Shown: positions 36,119-48,633, counted from the first letter of the stretch. The stretch is 64,000 nucleotides of DNA from Ancylostoma caninum (GCA_037903475.1 JBAJFG010000262.1:806001-870000); one strand, 5' to 3'. Notes: a model not told the origin generated them from the letters alone. A program made the numbers and translations.

Positions 36119-36204
36119 CAAAATGGAGTCCGCGGACGGGATCCAAACCCTCGACCCTCCGGCTGACAATCCGACACGCTACCCACTCGGCCACTCCGCC
36201 ACAT
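36119..36204 (-). ncRNA. tRNA-like (SINE-like) sequence with A and B boxes
   Basis: On the minus strand the segment has TGGCCGAGTGG, a good A box, and GGGTTTGGATCCC, a B-box-like T arm. A weak GGAGT/ACTCC end pairing is also visible. The anticodon stem is poor. I read it as tRNA-derived pol III sequence, probably a SINE head, and not a working tRNA gene. A second A-box-like stretch (GGTGGCCGAGTGAGTA) lies on the plus strand near 35992. Confidence 0.4.
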
Positions 36205-36524
36205 CTGGCATACCTGTGGCAATTGCTCATGATCGCATACCCAGCGGAGCAGGGTCGTTCACAATTGTGTCTCCAAACACTCTACAGCCCATGAGACAGC
36301 TAGTTGCAGTAATCTCAGTAAGTTTGAGCCGTCAACGTTGCATAAATCGTCTGTAAAATGGACCCCTATGGCACCTAAGAAGAAAAATCTTGGACCCGCT
36401 CTCCAGGGCGCATCCTGATCATTGGGCAAAAATAATATGTATGCATTATAATCACCTTAGACAAGGCTTCTGAAAATGGGTGGCTCGCTGGGATCCCCGG
36501 GGTTAACCTCTTGCACTTCCCTTG

Positions 36525-38070
36525 TAAGATGTACAGGCGATGCTTTTTTTCTCACTGCTGACGGAGTTCCCCCAGCTTTTTTCAGACGATTCGCTGACCA
36601 ACTAGCCACCTCTTTAACCCACATCTTCAACATCTCACTTATACTCGGAGAAGTGCCACAAGTCTGGAAAAGTGCCATGGTTACTCCCATTCCGAAAACT
36701 TCATCAGCTTCCCTACTCTCTGACTTTAGGCCAATCAGCATTCTCCCAACCCATGCAAAATCATGGAAAAAATTCTGGTTCAAAGAATTATGGTGTGGTT
36801 TTCTAAACACAAAACTATTCCCAATCAACAATTCGGATTCCTCTCAGGTCGTTCCACTTGTACCCAGCTTTTGTGCTCTCAGTATGATTGGATTACAAAC
36901 TTGAGTTTCGGTAAGCAGACGGACATAACTTATTTTGATCTCAGCAAGGCATTTGATACAGTAGATCACTCTTGTCTTATTCCCAAATTGGGAAATGTAG
37001 GGAAACGAGGTCAACTTTTGGAATGGTTCGCATCTTTCCTGACGAACAGATCGTTTTCTGTCAGAATTCACGAATATGTATCCGAATTCAAACCTTGCAC
37101 ATCCGGTGTCCCTCAGGGTAGTGTTCTTTCCCCCATATTAGTTGTCCTCTACACAAATGAACTCCCCCAAATTCTACAAACGGACCCACGGATCAAAGTA
37201 TCTGCCTACGCTAATGATATAAAAGTCTATGCCTCCTATTTTCCTCACGAGAGACGAAGTTCAAGCAGCACTCCACAAATCCATCTTAAAATGAGAGAAT
37301 GGGCCGATATTTGGCATATCAAAGTCAACATTTCTAAAAGTTGCTTTCTAAGAATAGGAGAGAAACCATCTGAAAAAATTGCCAACTCTTACCCGCAAAT
37401 CATTAAGAAAACCAATGTACGCGATTTGGGAGTGCTGGTAGACTCTTCCCTCAAGTTTACTGATCACATAAACTTGATAACAACCAATGCCATGGGATCC
37501 ATTCACTGTCTTTTTAAAGACATCCATACATATAATCATGGGATACTTCTTCGGCTGTATAAAGCCCACACACTTCCTATCCTTGAATACTGTAGCCCAC
37601 TCTGGAATCTATGCTTAAAAAAGATATCATTAAAGTTGAAAGAGTGCAAACGACTTTCACTAGGATTCTATTATATCGAGCATTTCCTGATCCGAATTAT
37701 CCTGCATCCCTCCCATCCTACAGAGACCGGCTTAAACAACTTGGTTTGAAAGCTTTATTCTACAGAAGAGTTCTGGCGGATTTAATATTAGCCTTCAAAA
37801 TCCTACATGGTGAGGTCAGTTTGAAGCCATCCGATTTTTGGTACTTCCGTCCTATTAGCGAACACGTAGATTTAGTCTTAATATTCAATTGCCTAGATTT
37901 GGTACAGCCCATCTGAACCTGGTGAACAACTTTTCTTCTACAGTGTTCCGAGACCTCTATACAAACTGCCTCCTTCGGTGTTTGCGTCCAAGGATTCAGC
38001 GGCATTTAAGAGAAAACTGCGAAATGTGAATGCTCTCAATGTACTAAATATTGAAGATTTTATTGATTAA
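36525..38070 (+). pseudogene. CR1-like reverse transcriptase domain
   Basis: Begins with DGVPPAFFRRFADQLA and continues VPQVWKSAMVTPIPK, FRPISILP, FDLSKAFDTVD and VPQGSVLSP. The main frame is 36763-37749. The catalytic motif is YAND, an Asp-to-Asn change that should abolish polymerisation. A one-base shift at an A run near 37612-37617 moves the C-terminal part (KVERVQTTFTRILLYRAF..) to another frame, and a further shift occurs near 37920. Confidence 0.88.
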
Positions 38071-40879
38071 AAGTATCCTGTTTTTGTAAGCGGTTCAGCT
38101 TGATCACTGCACCTACACATGAGCGTTTATTCATGCCCCGATATATTCAATAAATTCAAAACTACTATGCACTCCTTCTGGACCCGGCCCCATCAGCCAT
38201 GGTACCTATAATGTTTCAACTGTGCTTTATCACAATAATAGTAACGTCGGCTACCCGGCATGTCGGTTCCGCGGGGTCAGCAGCCAGCATACCCGCGTCC
38301 CGAAGCTACGTCATGAGCTCTGACGGTAATTGCCGAAAGACACGTGGCTGGCTGGTGTGGGTATATCTGACGTTCTAGAATAATTTCGACTAAAGTGAGT
38401 TGTGCATTGCAGGCTAGATCATCTTCTCGTCAAATTTTATGATAAATGCTTACCCCTGCTTGAACAGATGTACTCCAACCTAGTGCTCAAGATGGTGCAC
38501 CGATAATCATCCTGATGCGATTTGTGTTGGTCAGTTCTTGTTAAGTCACTAACTTATTTGTTGTCGCTCATAACAGTTCATCACTTGTGATGATTACATA
38601 AATAAATAAATAAATATGTGAAAATGTGGTTTCATAAAAGAAATTTACATCGTATTCTCTTTTAATTCATTTAATCTGAAAATGCTCAAAGTAAAGAAAT
38701 TTCATCACTACTACCAGAGAATGATGATTAGCCTGGCATTAGTCGGACTGGCCATAGCCGGACGATCAGGCTTCCGTGACAGCTCGCTTCGCTCGCCTCT
38801 CATTAGGGTGGTATCTGTATGTATACACTTCCGTGCTTCCGCGTACCCATCACACGACTCGTAGTGACTTGTCAGTTTACGCGTCGCACGGCGTCCTCTC
38901 ACTTCTGGACGCTGCTGCTCCTCTGACAGGTAGTGGACCCAACGCCGTGTGGCTTCCCACTTCTGGACTCCGGTCTATATCTGGTTATAGCAGACGACTG
39001 CACTTTCAGTAGTCTGACTAGACAGTCTGCAAAGAAATGTTGCTATCATTTCTAAAGAGTGTAAGAGCGATTTCAATTGGCAAATCAAATACGAGCGCAA
39101 GGTCATTACATACGTCCTTTGTGACGCACCAACTTCTCTGCGGCTTCTGATCACTTTTGTTATCGAGTACAGTACATGATAATAAATAAGGCTAAAAAGA
39201 TATGAATTGAGAGGAGTTAGTTTAAATGAAGTTCTGAAAAGAGTTTAAATAAAGTTCTGAAAAGAGAGACCAACTTGAGTGATAACTTCGACTTTTTTAC
39301 CATCACTTACTTGGCTTGGCTTTAACATTTTTAATGTATCCATCTGAATGTGGGATCAGGGGCTGTTTTCCTTTCTACACCCGTGCCTCTTCACCAAGAG
39401 CCTACCAATATTGGAATTTCCAACAAAAATAAGCGAAGCGATGAAAGAGAAGGCTAATCATTACTCATTAAGCAATGCAGTATCTTCTATAATAAATCTG
39501 ATGTATTTTTTCTTCTATCTCAATTTTTCGACCTCAGGAAATTTAAGTATACTTATACTGGTGCAGATATCATTGGCGACTAAATGTGGAAATACTTAAA
39601 GGCTGAAGCGCTCTATGAGATTTGTAGGAAAGACGGGTGGATGAAGTGTACTTTCTGAAGGATCGCACATCCTGTGACCGCTCCAACGGGGTTTCGATTG
39701 GTCAACATGGGCCATCTTATGGATTGTACACAATTTGGTTCTATAATTGTTTTTCGTATGCTAAAACATCCGGTTAAAATTGCGTTTGTACGTCAGGAGC
39801 CTTCACAGGCTCAATTCTTTCCCCTTTCTTCTCTCATGTGTTCCATAGTGCAGAATTGTCGGTATGGATTGGATGGTTTCCATTTCCCTCAATCGATCGG
39901 GATCACTTAGGCACTAGGTTCTCCCAGGTTAATCTTAATCTTAATATTGCTCTAATCTTGCACATAACTATCCATTCTATCTATCACTGTCTTTAAATTC
40001 AATTCTTGACTTTGCTAGTATGACACTGATATTCCGAGCCAAATGTAATCATAATAATTTAGCGGAACAATGACCTAGCTTAGTAGTAGCATCCTCCTTT
40101 TTGCGCTAAACTGATTATTTGCTTTTCCTGTGATGTTGATGAAGCTTTTGAGTTCTGATGCTACTCAAACGCACACTGCTTCATGAATGTGCTTCCGCAA
40201 GCTTTACACAGAAACGTCACCATCAACTTATTCAGGCAGTCAGCACTATCTCCATAACACAAGTCTTCCCTTCTGACTTTTCTGGAGGGGTATGTACATT
40301 GGAGAAGCTGTATTGCCTTCAGGATCCGCTGAAACAAAATCACAAGATCTTGCTTGAAGAAAGTGACTGATTTGTGTTAGTTTTTCGACCCACGAAGGTT
40401 CACACTATTTGGTGAGAAAAACCAATCTGTTAATGTACTTGCATGTGGTCTACCATGGATTGGAAAGCTGGAATGCTTGGACATTCGTGCTCGTTACAAA
40501 ATGGCGGCGACTGCAACGCGTGTCCAGCAATACTCCTCCATTAATATTAGGATAAGAAATGAGATTACCAAAGCTGCTCTTCGTCGTTTTTGATAGCCTT
40601 CGCTCATTCGGTGGTCAACGAATATCAGCATGAAAACAATGTAAAGGTTCTGTTTCTAGACCACTGCCTTACAGTTTCGAAAAAGGTCGGAAAACCTCAA
40701 TGGTTAGCCGAGGGTGCCAAAAGTGAATACGACAAACCAAAATCCGAAACATAGACACAATATGTAAAGTGAACTTCTTCATAAAGATATAACAATAAAT
40801 GATACCACATCATCATCGTAACTTGCATACCTATATGCAGAACAATATGTTTACTATATCAATACACGTTATGAACAAT
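38071..40879. other. Intergenic, no supported gene
   Basis: No gene recognised. An (AATA)n tract lies at 38600-38616. A minus-strand frame at 40161-40343 contains FLCKACGSTFMKQC, which resembles half a C2H2 finger, but a stop follows and the second His is missing. Confidence 0.35.
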
Positions 40880-43325
40880 TCAGGTTTTTTGAGGTCGCGC
40901 AACAGAAATTCCAATTCTTTTGTTAGCGATGTCATATGTTTGACAGAAGGTACGAATGAACGGTTGACCGAGGATGAACTGTGCTCCAAAGGCAGCGGAA
41001 TCGACTGCGAACATTGCCATCACGCACTAGAAAAATCTCATTGGCGATGAAAACTGGTCAGTCGTGGATGTGTTAACGATTTTTGAAAAGCACACACACC
41101 TGGCCATTTCCCAGGTTCAGATCCAAGACATACTGCACTGATGGCACGGTGAACTGTCGACCAGCAATGTGGAAGATCATTCTTGGTAACGTCCACATCT
41201 TGGAACATGGGATAATGTAGAGCTTTCGATTGGGATCCCACCAACTTTGTGTTTGCCACAGGATATTATTGAGGACTGCATTTGGGACGCCGATCCATGT
41301 TGTTCCCGTGTCAGATATAGCCTTAAAAACACCAGCTGTCAGCTAACAAAAACATGCAATTCACAATGCAACCGTACATGCTGATTAGCGGTGTGAGTAA
41401 AAGAGCCAATGCTGAATCCTGCGATGTTGATGATCCATTTGTTATCCACAGCCAATGGAGCGTAGTAAATTTGCGGTTCACAATTGGTTTGATCATAAGC
41501 GCCATAAGTAATATAGCCTCCAATAGCCCCTCTACTGATGGCCACCTAAAAGATCACAGAACTCCTTTTATATAGAAATTCAATAAGATTTTGGCATTTC
41601 TGTCATGCTTTGATTGAGCAAAGTGCCTCACCCTTCTGTTCATCCAGACAGTGAACTGCTGTTTATCCATGAAATGCTTTACTGATGGCATTGGAGCATT
41701 TAGCTACAACATTATTTATTGAAGCAGGCGAAACACATAAAATGAAACTACTAACATTTGGGTACTCGTTGAATCCAAGACCAAAAATTCCGTCCATGGG
41801 AGCTGTTCCGAAAAATGGACCGAGGGAGTTAGCCACACCAAATTGTTGCTGTTTCATAACGAATGCTGAAAGAGAAACTTGTAGCAGATTTCGCAGTGTC
41901 CTACTTATGCCCATACTGTCAGTGACCTATGAATAGGTGTGGAATTGTTATCAGTAGAGTGATACTCTTGAGCAAACAAAAACGACTGAGAAAATGTGGT
42001 TCCTTCGCAGTTCCCTCAACAACCTCCTTCTTCTATGTAGTTTATATCTGGTATTGAAAGCTCGTTTACGAAAAGCTTAACGGTGACTAATAGCGTGAAA
42101 CGCTAACTTCAGGTAAGCAGCTACTAGGCGACAACAAGCAAGCGTTACTGCAACATACTTCCATAGCTGATGTCGTCTGCTCCAGTGAAACCGCCAGCCC
42201 ATCCAGTTCCGTAATTTATTGAGAAGTGATCACTAGTCCGTTTGAAAGTGCTCGATCGCCCGTAGTAAAATTTATTCTTCGTCCGTCCGCTGTTGGGGTA
42301 GCCGTTGCAGATTGGGTGATTGCAGGCGCCATCAATGAGCCACATTACAGATGAGCCGGTGTCCATACTCAGGAAGAATTTCTGAGCTGAAAACATGTAC
42401 TAGTTCAAAGTCAATCCACATCTACTACCATAGGAAAACCAAATATCTCTAGAACACAGCACTTGTAGTGTTCACTACGCAAATTTATCAAGATTGAACT
42501 AAGGAAATTCAATGAATGGCTTTAAAGAGAAACGCAAGCATAAACACTCACGCGGTGTGCCGACCTTAACTTCGCCAAGGTAGAACTCGTCATACCAAGA
42601 GGCGAGTGCTTGCCATGTCCAATATCTTCCTTTAGTTCTGTTTCGTTCTTGTTTTTCAAGGACGCGGAGGTAATCATCATAGGTGTTCATTCTGAAATCG
42701 AAATGCTTTTTAATGTGATAACGTTTTTTTTCTTCAAGAATTCCCCCGCTACAGCTGTCGGTGCCCACCCTCTCCCAGATCCTCACATTTTCTCATTTTT
42801 TTGAAAAGAAAAGTTGTCACCGTTTTTATGCTTCTCCTTGGCTAAAGACCTGGAATTAAATTATCTATGTCAGGGAGGACAAGACAGACGATCTGAAGTT
42901 GCACTTGCAAAAATTCTTGAGAAGAAATTAAGCCTATCCTCAATTTTTCAAGTGTTGGCAGAAAGTCTCATAGTAGTGGTAGTTTTACTGTTTGTTGGCT
43001 TCTTGAAAACGTTTTTCTGAGGTAGAACAAAAACAACGCTCAAAACTTTTTTCAACCCCTAATATAAGGATAGGACATATTTTAAATCCTTACTACAATT
43101 TCTCTGATACAGGAAGGGTAACACCTGCACTGCTGTTCTCCTATAGTTATTCTATTATATTTGAAAATTTCCTTGTGTTTCCTCGTTCCAATAAGAAATG
43201 TCATAAAGTTCTCACTCGATAAACTTTGCAATCAGGGATCCAGTCCCATGTAGCTTCACTGTCATGTTAGACGCATGTACTGCTGACAGAAAGAATGCAT
43301 TTGCAAGCAATAGGATGGTCCACAT
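40880..43325 (-). CDS. Aspartic protease gene F, complete (group 2)
   Basis: Secreted A1 aspartic endopeptidase of 398 residues. Minus-strand exons are 43216-43325, 42552-42691, 42159-42386, 41756-41865, 41632-41703, 41378-41545, 41100-41321 and 40880-41026, all GT..AG. The signal peptide is MWTILLLANAFFLSAVHA. The first catalytic motif is SMDTGSSVMWLID (Asp92), the flap INYGTGWAGG, and the second motif AISDTGTTWIG (Asp280). The C-terminus reads ..NKRIGISVARPQKT. It is the closest paralogue of gene E (24273-26249) in exon lengths, protein and promoter. Unlike gene E it keeps the Gly of the second motif, so it should be active. The start codon follows TTTACAGAT, a probable trans-splice site. 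Intron 1 (42692-43215) is 0.5 kb without recognisable content. Confidence 0.96.
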
Positions 43326-43415
43326 ATCTGTAAAGGCAGGTTAAATATTGTACGAAACTCATAACACCAGAAATGATCGGGCTAAACCCTTGCATGTCTA
43401 TGCAACTTACCGACA

Positions 43416-43465
43416 GTATTTATAGGTTCACTTGTTTGCATTATGTGGGCGATGTGGCTGATATG
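43416..43465 (-). promoter_or_regulatory. Promoter module of gene F with TATA box
   Basis: TATAAATA on the minus strand (43417-43424) lies 92 bases upstream of the start codon. Further upstream are TGTTTGC (43433-43439, plus-strand reading) and GCTGATATG (43457-43465). The same three blocks, with the same spacing, precede gene E. Confidence 0.55.
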
Positions 43466-44919
43466 CAAGTGCATGGAGAGCGGTTGAGGAGCACTTTTGG
43501 TCACCTGCATTGCAAAGCTGACAACGACGTGCATCGTGGGATTCTCCGGAAGAGGAAGCGCAAAAAGTGCATGCGGGCTACAATCGACTTCTAATCAGCC
43601 AAGACCAATGATGTGTTGATCTCCACTGAAATAGCGTATCTCGAGTAGGATGTGCACATGAAAGAGGCTTTATATTGTAGTTGTAGAACTAGTGCTGTAA
43701 AATCTGAGAGACGAAGATGATACAGTACGGATTTTACAATTTTTCTGATTCCCTGAAAAATTGTCGGCGACCACAAAACAGCCTGTAGTTCTCATGTCCT
43801 ACTTGGTAGGACAAGAAACATCAACATGTCAATCAAAATTGCTCGCAGTACTAACTTAATATAGCTGCTGTAAGGGATGAGAACATTTCTTTCACCATAA
43901 CCTCCACATTGCAACTCCCATTAAAAAAAACTTTACGATCTCTCCTTCACGTTTTTTTACTTACATGCTTATCACATATTGATATAATTAAGTCCTGACG
44001 AGAACTTTATTTATGTGCGAACATAAATCCAACGTGAAGGTGTCATATTCTCACGATTGTTATTAGTAAAGTCAATGATATGTGAACGACGAGTGAAAAC
44101 CTACAAACATGCAGGCTCAGGAAATAATAACCTAGTAGAATACATTCATTGACTTTTATTCGAGAAATATTCCATTAGTTGAACTGTTCATTCATTCGCG
44201 TAGTGCGAAATGTTTGAAATTCGAATAATTCATTCGCACATTGTGAAAAGTGGAATATATGAATAAAATATTTCAAATAATCAAAATCGGGCAATATTGT
44301 GATACTTCGCTGCATGTTTGGAAAATTGTCGACTATTCAAAATTATGGTACGCAGTAGTTTTTTAATAATAGTATCATTTTTGTGTCGATCCTACCATTT
44401 CTTGAAATTTCTCCTCCGAAGCTTTGCTGCTTTTTCCCGTTAGGAACGAAATCAGTTTGTTCCTCTTGAAAAATTTTCACATGTACATAAGAACAGTACA
44501 CGAAGTTCGTTTGGGATTTTGTCCGCAATTACGGCATTGACGTAACATCTGTCAGCTGACCGCACATGTCTAAACCCGAGATAAATTTACTTCCTTGTAT
44601 CTTCAATCGTCAGGTGCTGTTCGATGCTCCTGACGAAATTGTCACCAGCATCTGATAACGCACCAAATATTGAAACTACTAGAGAGTAGCCAGCATCACA
44701 ATAGATGCAACGTCCTTTCGTATCTTCCTTGTCATCTGAACTCGCGCTTATCTCTTCTCTTACTGATACAACCCTATCTGTACTCATTAGTCAGGCTGTA
44801 CTAATGCGCAGAGACCATTGCCCAGAATCGCAGAATAGAGCTTGCGGTAAATTCCTTCTTTATGTGACAGGAAATCTTGATTGCAAGTATTGTGGGGAAG
44901 GCTGCCATGGGCCTGTTGT
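43466..44919. other. Intergenic, no supported gene
   Basis: AT-rich, short open frames without recognisable motifs on both strands. Confidence 0.35.
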
Positions 44920-44921
44920 TA

Positions 44922-45515
44922 ACCCATTGACGACCGCGTGTCTGACGCGTGGGATCAACGCCCCTTTCAAGAGTGCGGCGCCTGCGGAGTTCCACGCCGT
45001 TACGATAAGATAATTAGGACTAAAGCAGATCTTTTTGCAGAAATAATTTTGAAATCTAGTTCCAGAAGATTACAAGTATCATCGGACAAAAAAGTAGAGG
45101 TTCTAAACGCTTCTGGATCCCATTAAGATCGAAGGAGGTTTGTAGAGGGTGTTTTTAGTGTTATAAGGGAGTGTTCAGAGGCTATACACGTTCCTAAGGC
45201 TCTAGCCTGACTAATAAGGAAGCGCAGGATGTAACGAACGTGATTCTGTGTAGGAAATATGGCTTTTGCACAGAGTAATTCCATCCAGAACAAAAGAAAT
45301 GTGAAACAATCTTCCTCGACTTCAAAATTCCATCCTTTTCATGATGTTTGTCGCAATAAGGGAGAACTCCTTCTTGAACTGCATTTGTTTGAGACCTTTT
45401 TAGGAAGGATTGTAACCACTCCGTATTGAAATGCTGCAAAATGTTTCGAAAATAAGGCCCAGTACGTGTCAAAAAGGGCGCGGCTCACCGGTGAGCCACG
45501 CGGTCGTCAATGGGT
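44922..45515. mobile_element. 594-bp TA-flanked inverted-repeat element
   Basis: The ends begin ACCCATTGACGACCGCGTG on the left, with the complementary end on the right, and TA on each side (44920-44921, 45516-45517). Similarity continues inward for about 50 bases with gaps. It has no recognisable transposase. Probably a non-autonomous Tc1/mariner-type element. Confidence 0.7.
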
Positions 45516-45517
45516 TA

Positions 45518-47182
45518 GGATGTATCGAGACATAAAGGACGGAAGTGTGAATTGATTCATGTTCTAAGTATGCATATTTTCTTTTGCGAATTGCACGTTT
45601 GCATATTTTATTTTGTTTTAGTTTCACTTTATTTCCTTCTCTTTGTTCAGAGTGAACCAGCAGCCTACCGCACCATACATGGCACGGCATGGATGTACAG
45701 CCTGAGTTTCATATTCGAGAAATGTGAATTACTGAAGTGACTTCATGAGAGTAACCAGCATTCTTTTTTGGTTATCTTAGCTTCGCCGAGATGATGGTTC
45801 ACTGCAGGACCCGAGGGCGTTCCGACATCAGGCCTAATGGATGGTTTACGTTTCCAGTGAAGGGTTATCATGAAATCCATTAATCTTTGTCATTTATGTT
45901 GGATGCTCACTACTGAAGCAAAACACTTGGATGTGGTGACTGTCAAGAATTTGTTAAATAGGAGTGAAGTTCACATGAGGAGAACTTCCTCTACGGGTTC
46001 CATCTATAACAAAGCTCCGTGATTCGATTGAATTCCAGAGAATAATTAATTAATCCGGTCCATTGTTGGAAAGCACTGTGTCTGTCCATGGGAGCATTAC
46101 TGACCATCTGCTCCCGAGCCTAAGTCGGCAAGATGTCCTTCTCAAAACAGTAAGATAATCTTCGCGTCTGAGCTTCCAAGTGCTCTCGAACCCTGAGCAT
46201 GTACTCGACAATTCTGCTACGTTGGCGACATCGGAGATCACTCATCCTGTAAGATATCACAAGTGCAACTGCACTTCAATATTTCACTTCAGTTCCCTGG
46301 TGTGAGTTGTCGTGTTTGAGCTGGAGCTGGATGACCTCGGAGAGACAACCATGTTGGATATCAGCTGTTTCACAATTCATTTGCTCCCCCCCCCCTCAAA
46401 AAAAATGGGGTGGAGTGCAGTTGGGCAAACCAAAAGGCGATTTAATCTGTCTGCGTTGAACAGCATAAAACATTTGAGTAATTCATATCTTTGTAGCCTC
46501 TGTCATGATCGTGCACTATATCTGATAACAGAAATGCTCAGAAGCTGCGGACAGTGTTGGTGCGTCACAAAAGACGTAGTGCCCTTATGCTCCCATTTGA
46601 CCTTTATAACTCTGTCCTCGGCTCTGCCGAGGCTTTCGTCCTAAACGCATTTTTCACTCTCTCACGATTCGGAGGCGGTGGTATAAGGCTTTATGCTGCT
46701 TAGTAACGCCGTAGTGACATATATCAACATGAGAACGAGCGAGTGAAATTATCAAAGAATGCACAATTTGCTAAGCGGAGAAAACGTGCTAAATGAAAAC
46801 CTTCCTGAGCCAAAAACTATAAAACCAAAGGCAAATGAAAACATACACAAAAACTGAGCAAGAATGAACAATTTAAAGATTTCCTCCGGAATCCGAAGAA
46901 CTACTAGTACCAGATGAAGCATCAGAGGTGAGATAAAAAGTAGGATAACATAGAAAGTGAGTGTACTGGTAGAGGATTGCCGTATTCTTGGAGAATAGAG
47001 GATCCTTTGATTGGCCTCGTATTGCGACGCATTAATTTGAGTTACAATAACCGAGAAAAAAGAACCATCGGCTCAACATAACCAGTTGGTGAGGAAATCC
47101 TCGAAAATGCAATCGTGAGGAGTACTCGTATGGCATATTTCTGAACGAAATAAGAAGAAAGGAGTAGTGCTGTGATGACGTA
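45518..47182. other. Intergenic, no supported gene
   Basis: No gene recognised. A minus-strand stretch at about 46120-46245 reads MSDLRCRQRSRIVEYMLRVR and on before a stop. It could be a retroelement gag scrap, but there is nothing to confirm it. Confidence 0.3.
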
Positions 47183-47937
47183 TTACACTGCAATACATAG
47201 ATCGCTGGGTAACCTTGCTGGTCCGCCTTGAGTGGCTACTGAAGCGCTCACGTGGGGGTTCATTAATTTGGGATTTCTCCATCGTTCGCGTCGTTGGATT
47301 GCCGCCGTCTCTCTTCCTTCTTCATGCGCGTGCGTGGCTCCTCGTAGCTTGAAACAGTGGGGTGAAAGCGGACGGATGCCCACTGCTAGGCACAACTTTT
47401 TTATTTCCGACTATGCTGCATTCGCTGACCATTCGTCTCCTCGGCCGTTGGGAATTAGGTGGCATCCGGCTGGTCTGCTCCTGCTTCTCGAGAGGGCGTT
47501 GTCGAAACGTACGGACTTCTGAATGAAAATGGAGGCTCCAGTGACTTTTTAATTTAACTCTGATCTCTGAAAAAAGGTTCGTTGCCGCTAAAAACTTGTA
47601 CACGTCGGATAGTCTTGCTAATGCCTACCTTTTATTCTGAATGACCAGAAATTTCTTTCTTCTTTCACGTCGTCCTTCTTCAGGCTTAGCGCTTCAGAGA
47701 TCCTCAGAAGTCCATAGAATAGCAACACCAAAAGGATTCTAATCCTGTCGGTCCTCCATTCTGGCCAGACAGTTGACTTGTTTCCGCCAGAAGAATGATG
47801 GCATGCAAAATTTTGTTGCGTGGAGCCTTCCATCCTCCTCTTCCCTTTAACCATTTCATCCAGTACCGCCCATGTTGCGCCTCCTCGGGTTTCCTACCGA
47901 ACCGTTCATATGCTGACGCCGAAGTAAAAGTCGCCAT
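47183..47937 (-). pseudogene. Tyrosine recombinase of the DIRS-like element
   Basis: The minus strand reads MATFTSASAYERFGRKPEEA then, in a shifted frame, LLFYGLLRISEALSLKKDDV, the box I region with the catalytic Arg. Further on is HCFKLRGATHAHEEGRE and AIQRRERWRN, a degenerate box II (His-x-x-Arg) region. A stop and frame changes separate the parts, and the nucleophilic Tyr is not identifiable. Inactive. Confidence 0.75.
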
Positions 47938-48267
47938 GGATCCGGAGCCCAGTGAGCGGCTTCTAACCGCTGGGAAGATCGCTGCGCTCGTTAGGTAGTC
48001 CTTTTCCCTTTGGTGAGGTTGTTCTTTTTGTCATCGTCTGAAGCTCTCAGTAGCTCTGCCGTAGGTCTGTGGGTTGCCGGCCGAGCGCTTGGAGCACAGC
48101 AGATCGTAGATGTCCTGTCCTGCTCTTTCGCCCGTCCGCCTAGCCTCCAGAGTTAGTTTTTCCACGGCGGCGAGGCGGTCTAGTAACACAATTCTTTTCT
48201 CTTAATCTCCATTTTTGGCGTGCTCAAGGGTCCAGGGGTTCCCGCAAGGACAACGAAAAGAGCGGTA

Positions 48268-48362
48268 AACGAACGCACAGCCTAGAATGAAGATATTACC
48301 CTCTTATCCAATAAGCTAGCTAAATCTAATATGATACTCAGCGATTTGATACTCTGCGAACT
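48268..48362. repeat. Element repeat, copy 2
   Basis: Contains GATATTACCCTCTTATCCA and CAGCGATTTGATACTCTGCG; about 85 percent identical by eye to 52173-52263 in the same orientation. Possibly the A2 part of PAT-type split direct repeats. Confidence 0.75.
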
Positions 48363-48633
48363 TCCGAGTCCTATAAACTGGTCGCCGCTCGAAAAAAATT
48401 CGTCGATGGTATAGAGCTTTATGCTAGAATGAATTGAACCAAAGCCGAGGCTCATTGGAAGTGAATGTGCCTTCGCGTACTTGGGTTGTCTGAGAAATTT
48501 ACTAGCGCGTACAGAAAGGGGAACGAGGCAAATTCGGAGGGGAAGGCTTGTGCTGACATGGAGGGGAACAAAAAAAAAACTTCGTACCTGTGGGGAGCAG
48601 AACTGTGTCTCGTACCAGCTCTATCCAGTCTCC

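Larger units (their letters stand above)
35348..36524. mobile_element. Terminal-inverted-repeat element in the LINE (PIF/Harbinger-like TSD)
   Basis: The ends begin CAAGGGAAGTGCAAGAGG and are complementary over roughly 100 bases with some mismatches. They are flanked by TAA at 35345-35347 and 36525-36527. A three-base TAA/TTA duplication is characteristic of PIF/Harbinger elements. No transposase is recognisable inside, so this is a non-autonomous element. It contains a long hairpin (35542-35750) and a tRNA-like sequence (36119-36204). Confidence 0.8.
34350..38070 (+). mobile_element. CR1-like non-LTR retrotransposon, interrupted
   Basis: A plus-strand LINE with an APE-type endonuclease followed by a reverse transcriptase. 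The endonuclease part shows LLVYRPPNN (about 34407), LTILGDFHLTDMIW (about 34490) and the catalytic block LGSSDHNVISS (about 34700). A linker (NGNKFSLEPQKAAALSSYF) leads to 35347. A 1.18-kb inverted-repeat element then intervenes, and the RT resumes at 36528. Removing the insert and one TAA copy joins the two halves in frame. The RT has YFDLSKAFDTVDH and SGVPQGSVLSPI, but its catalytic box reads YAND (37207-37218) instead of YADD. The frame also shifts near 37610. The ORF ends at the TAA at 38068-38070. Inactive. Confidence 0.88.

Noticed and set aside
36119..36204. Functional tRNA gene
   Set aside because: A and B boxes are present, but the anticodon stem and acceptor stem pair poorly; kept only as a tRNA-like repeat.
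40161..40343. C2H2 zinc-finger gene on the minus strand
   Set aside because: A single Cys pair with a stop before the first His and no second His; no further fingers nearby.
46120..46245. Short minus-strand frame resembling a gag or exon
   Set aside because: 42 codons only, followed by a stop, with no partner exon or zinc knuckle.
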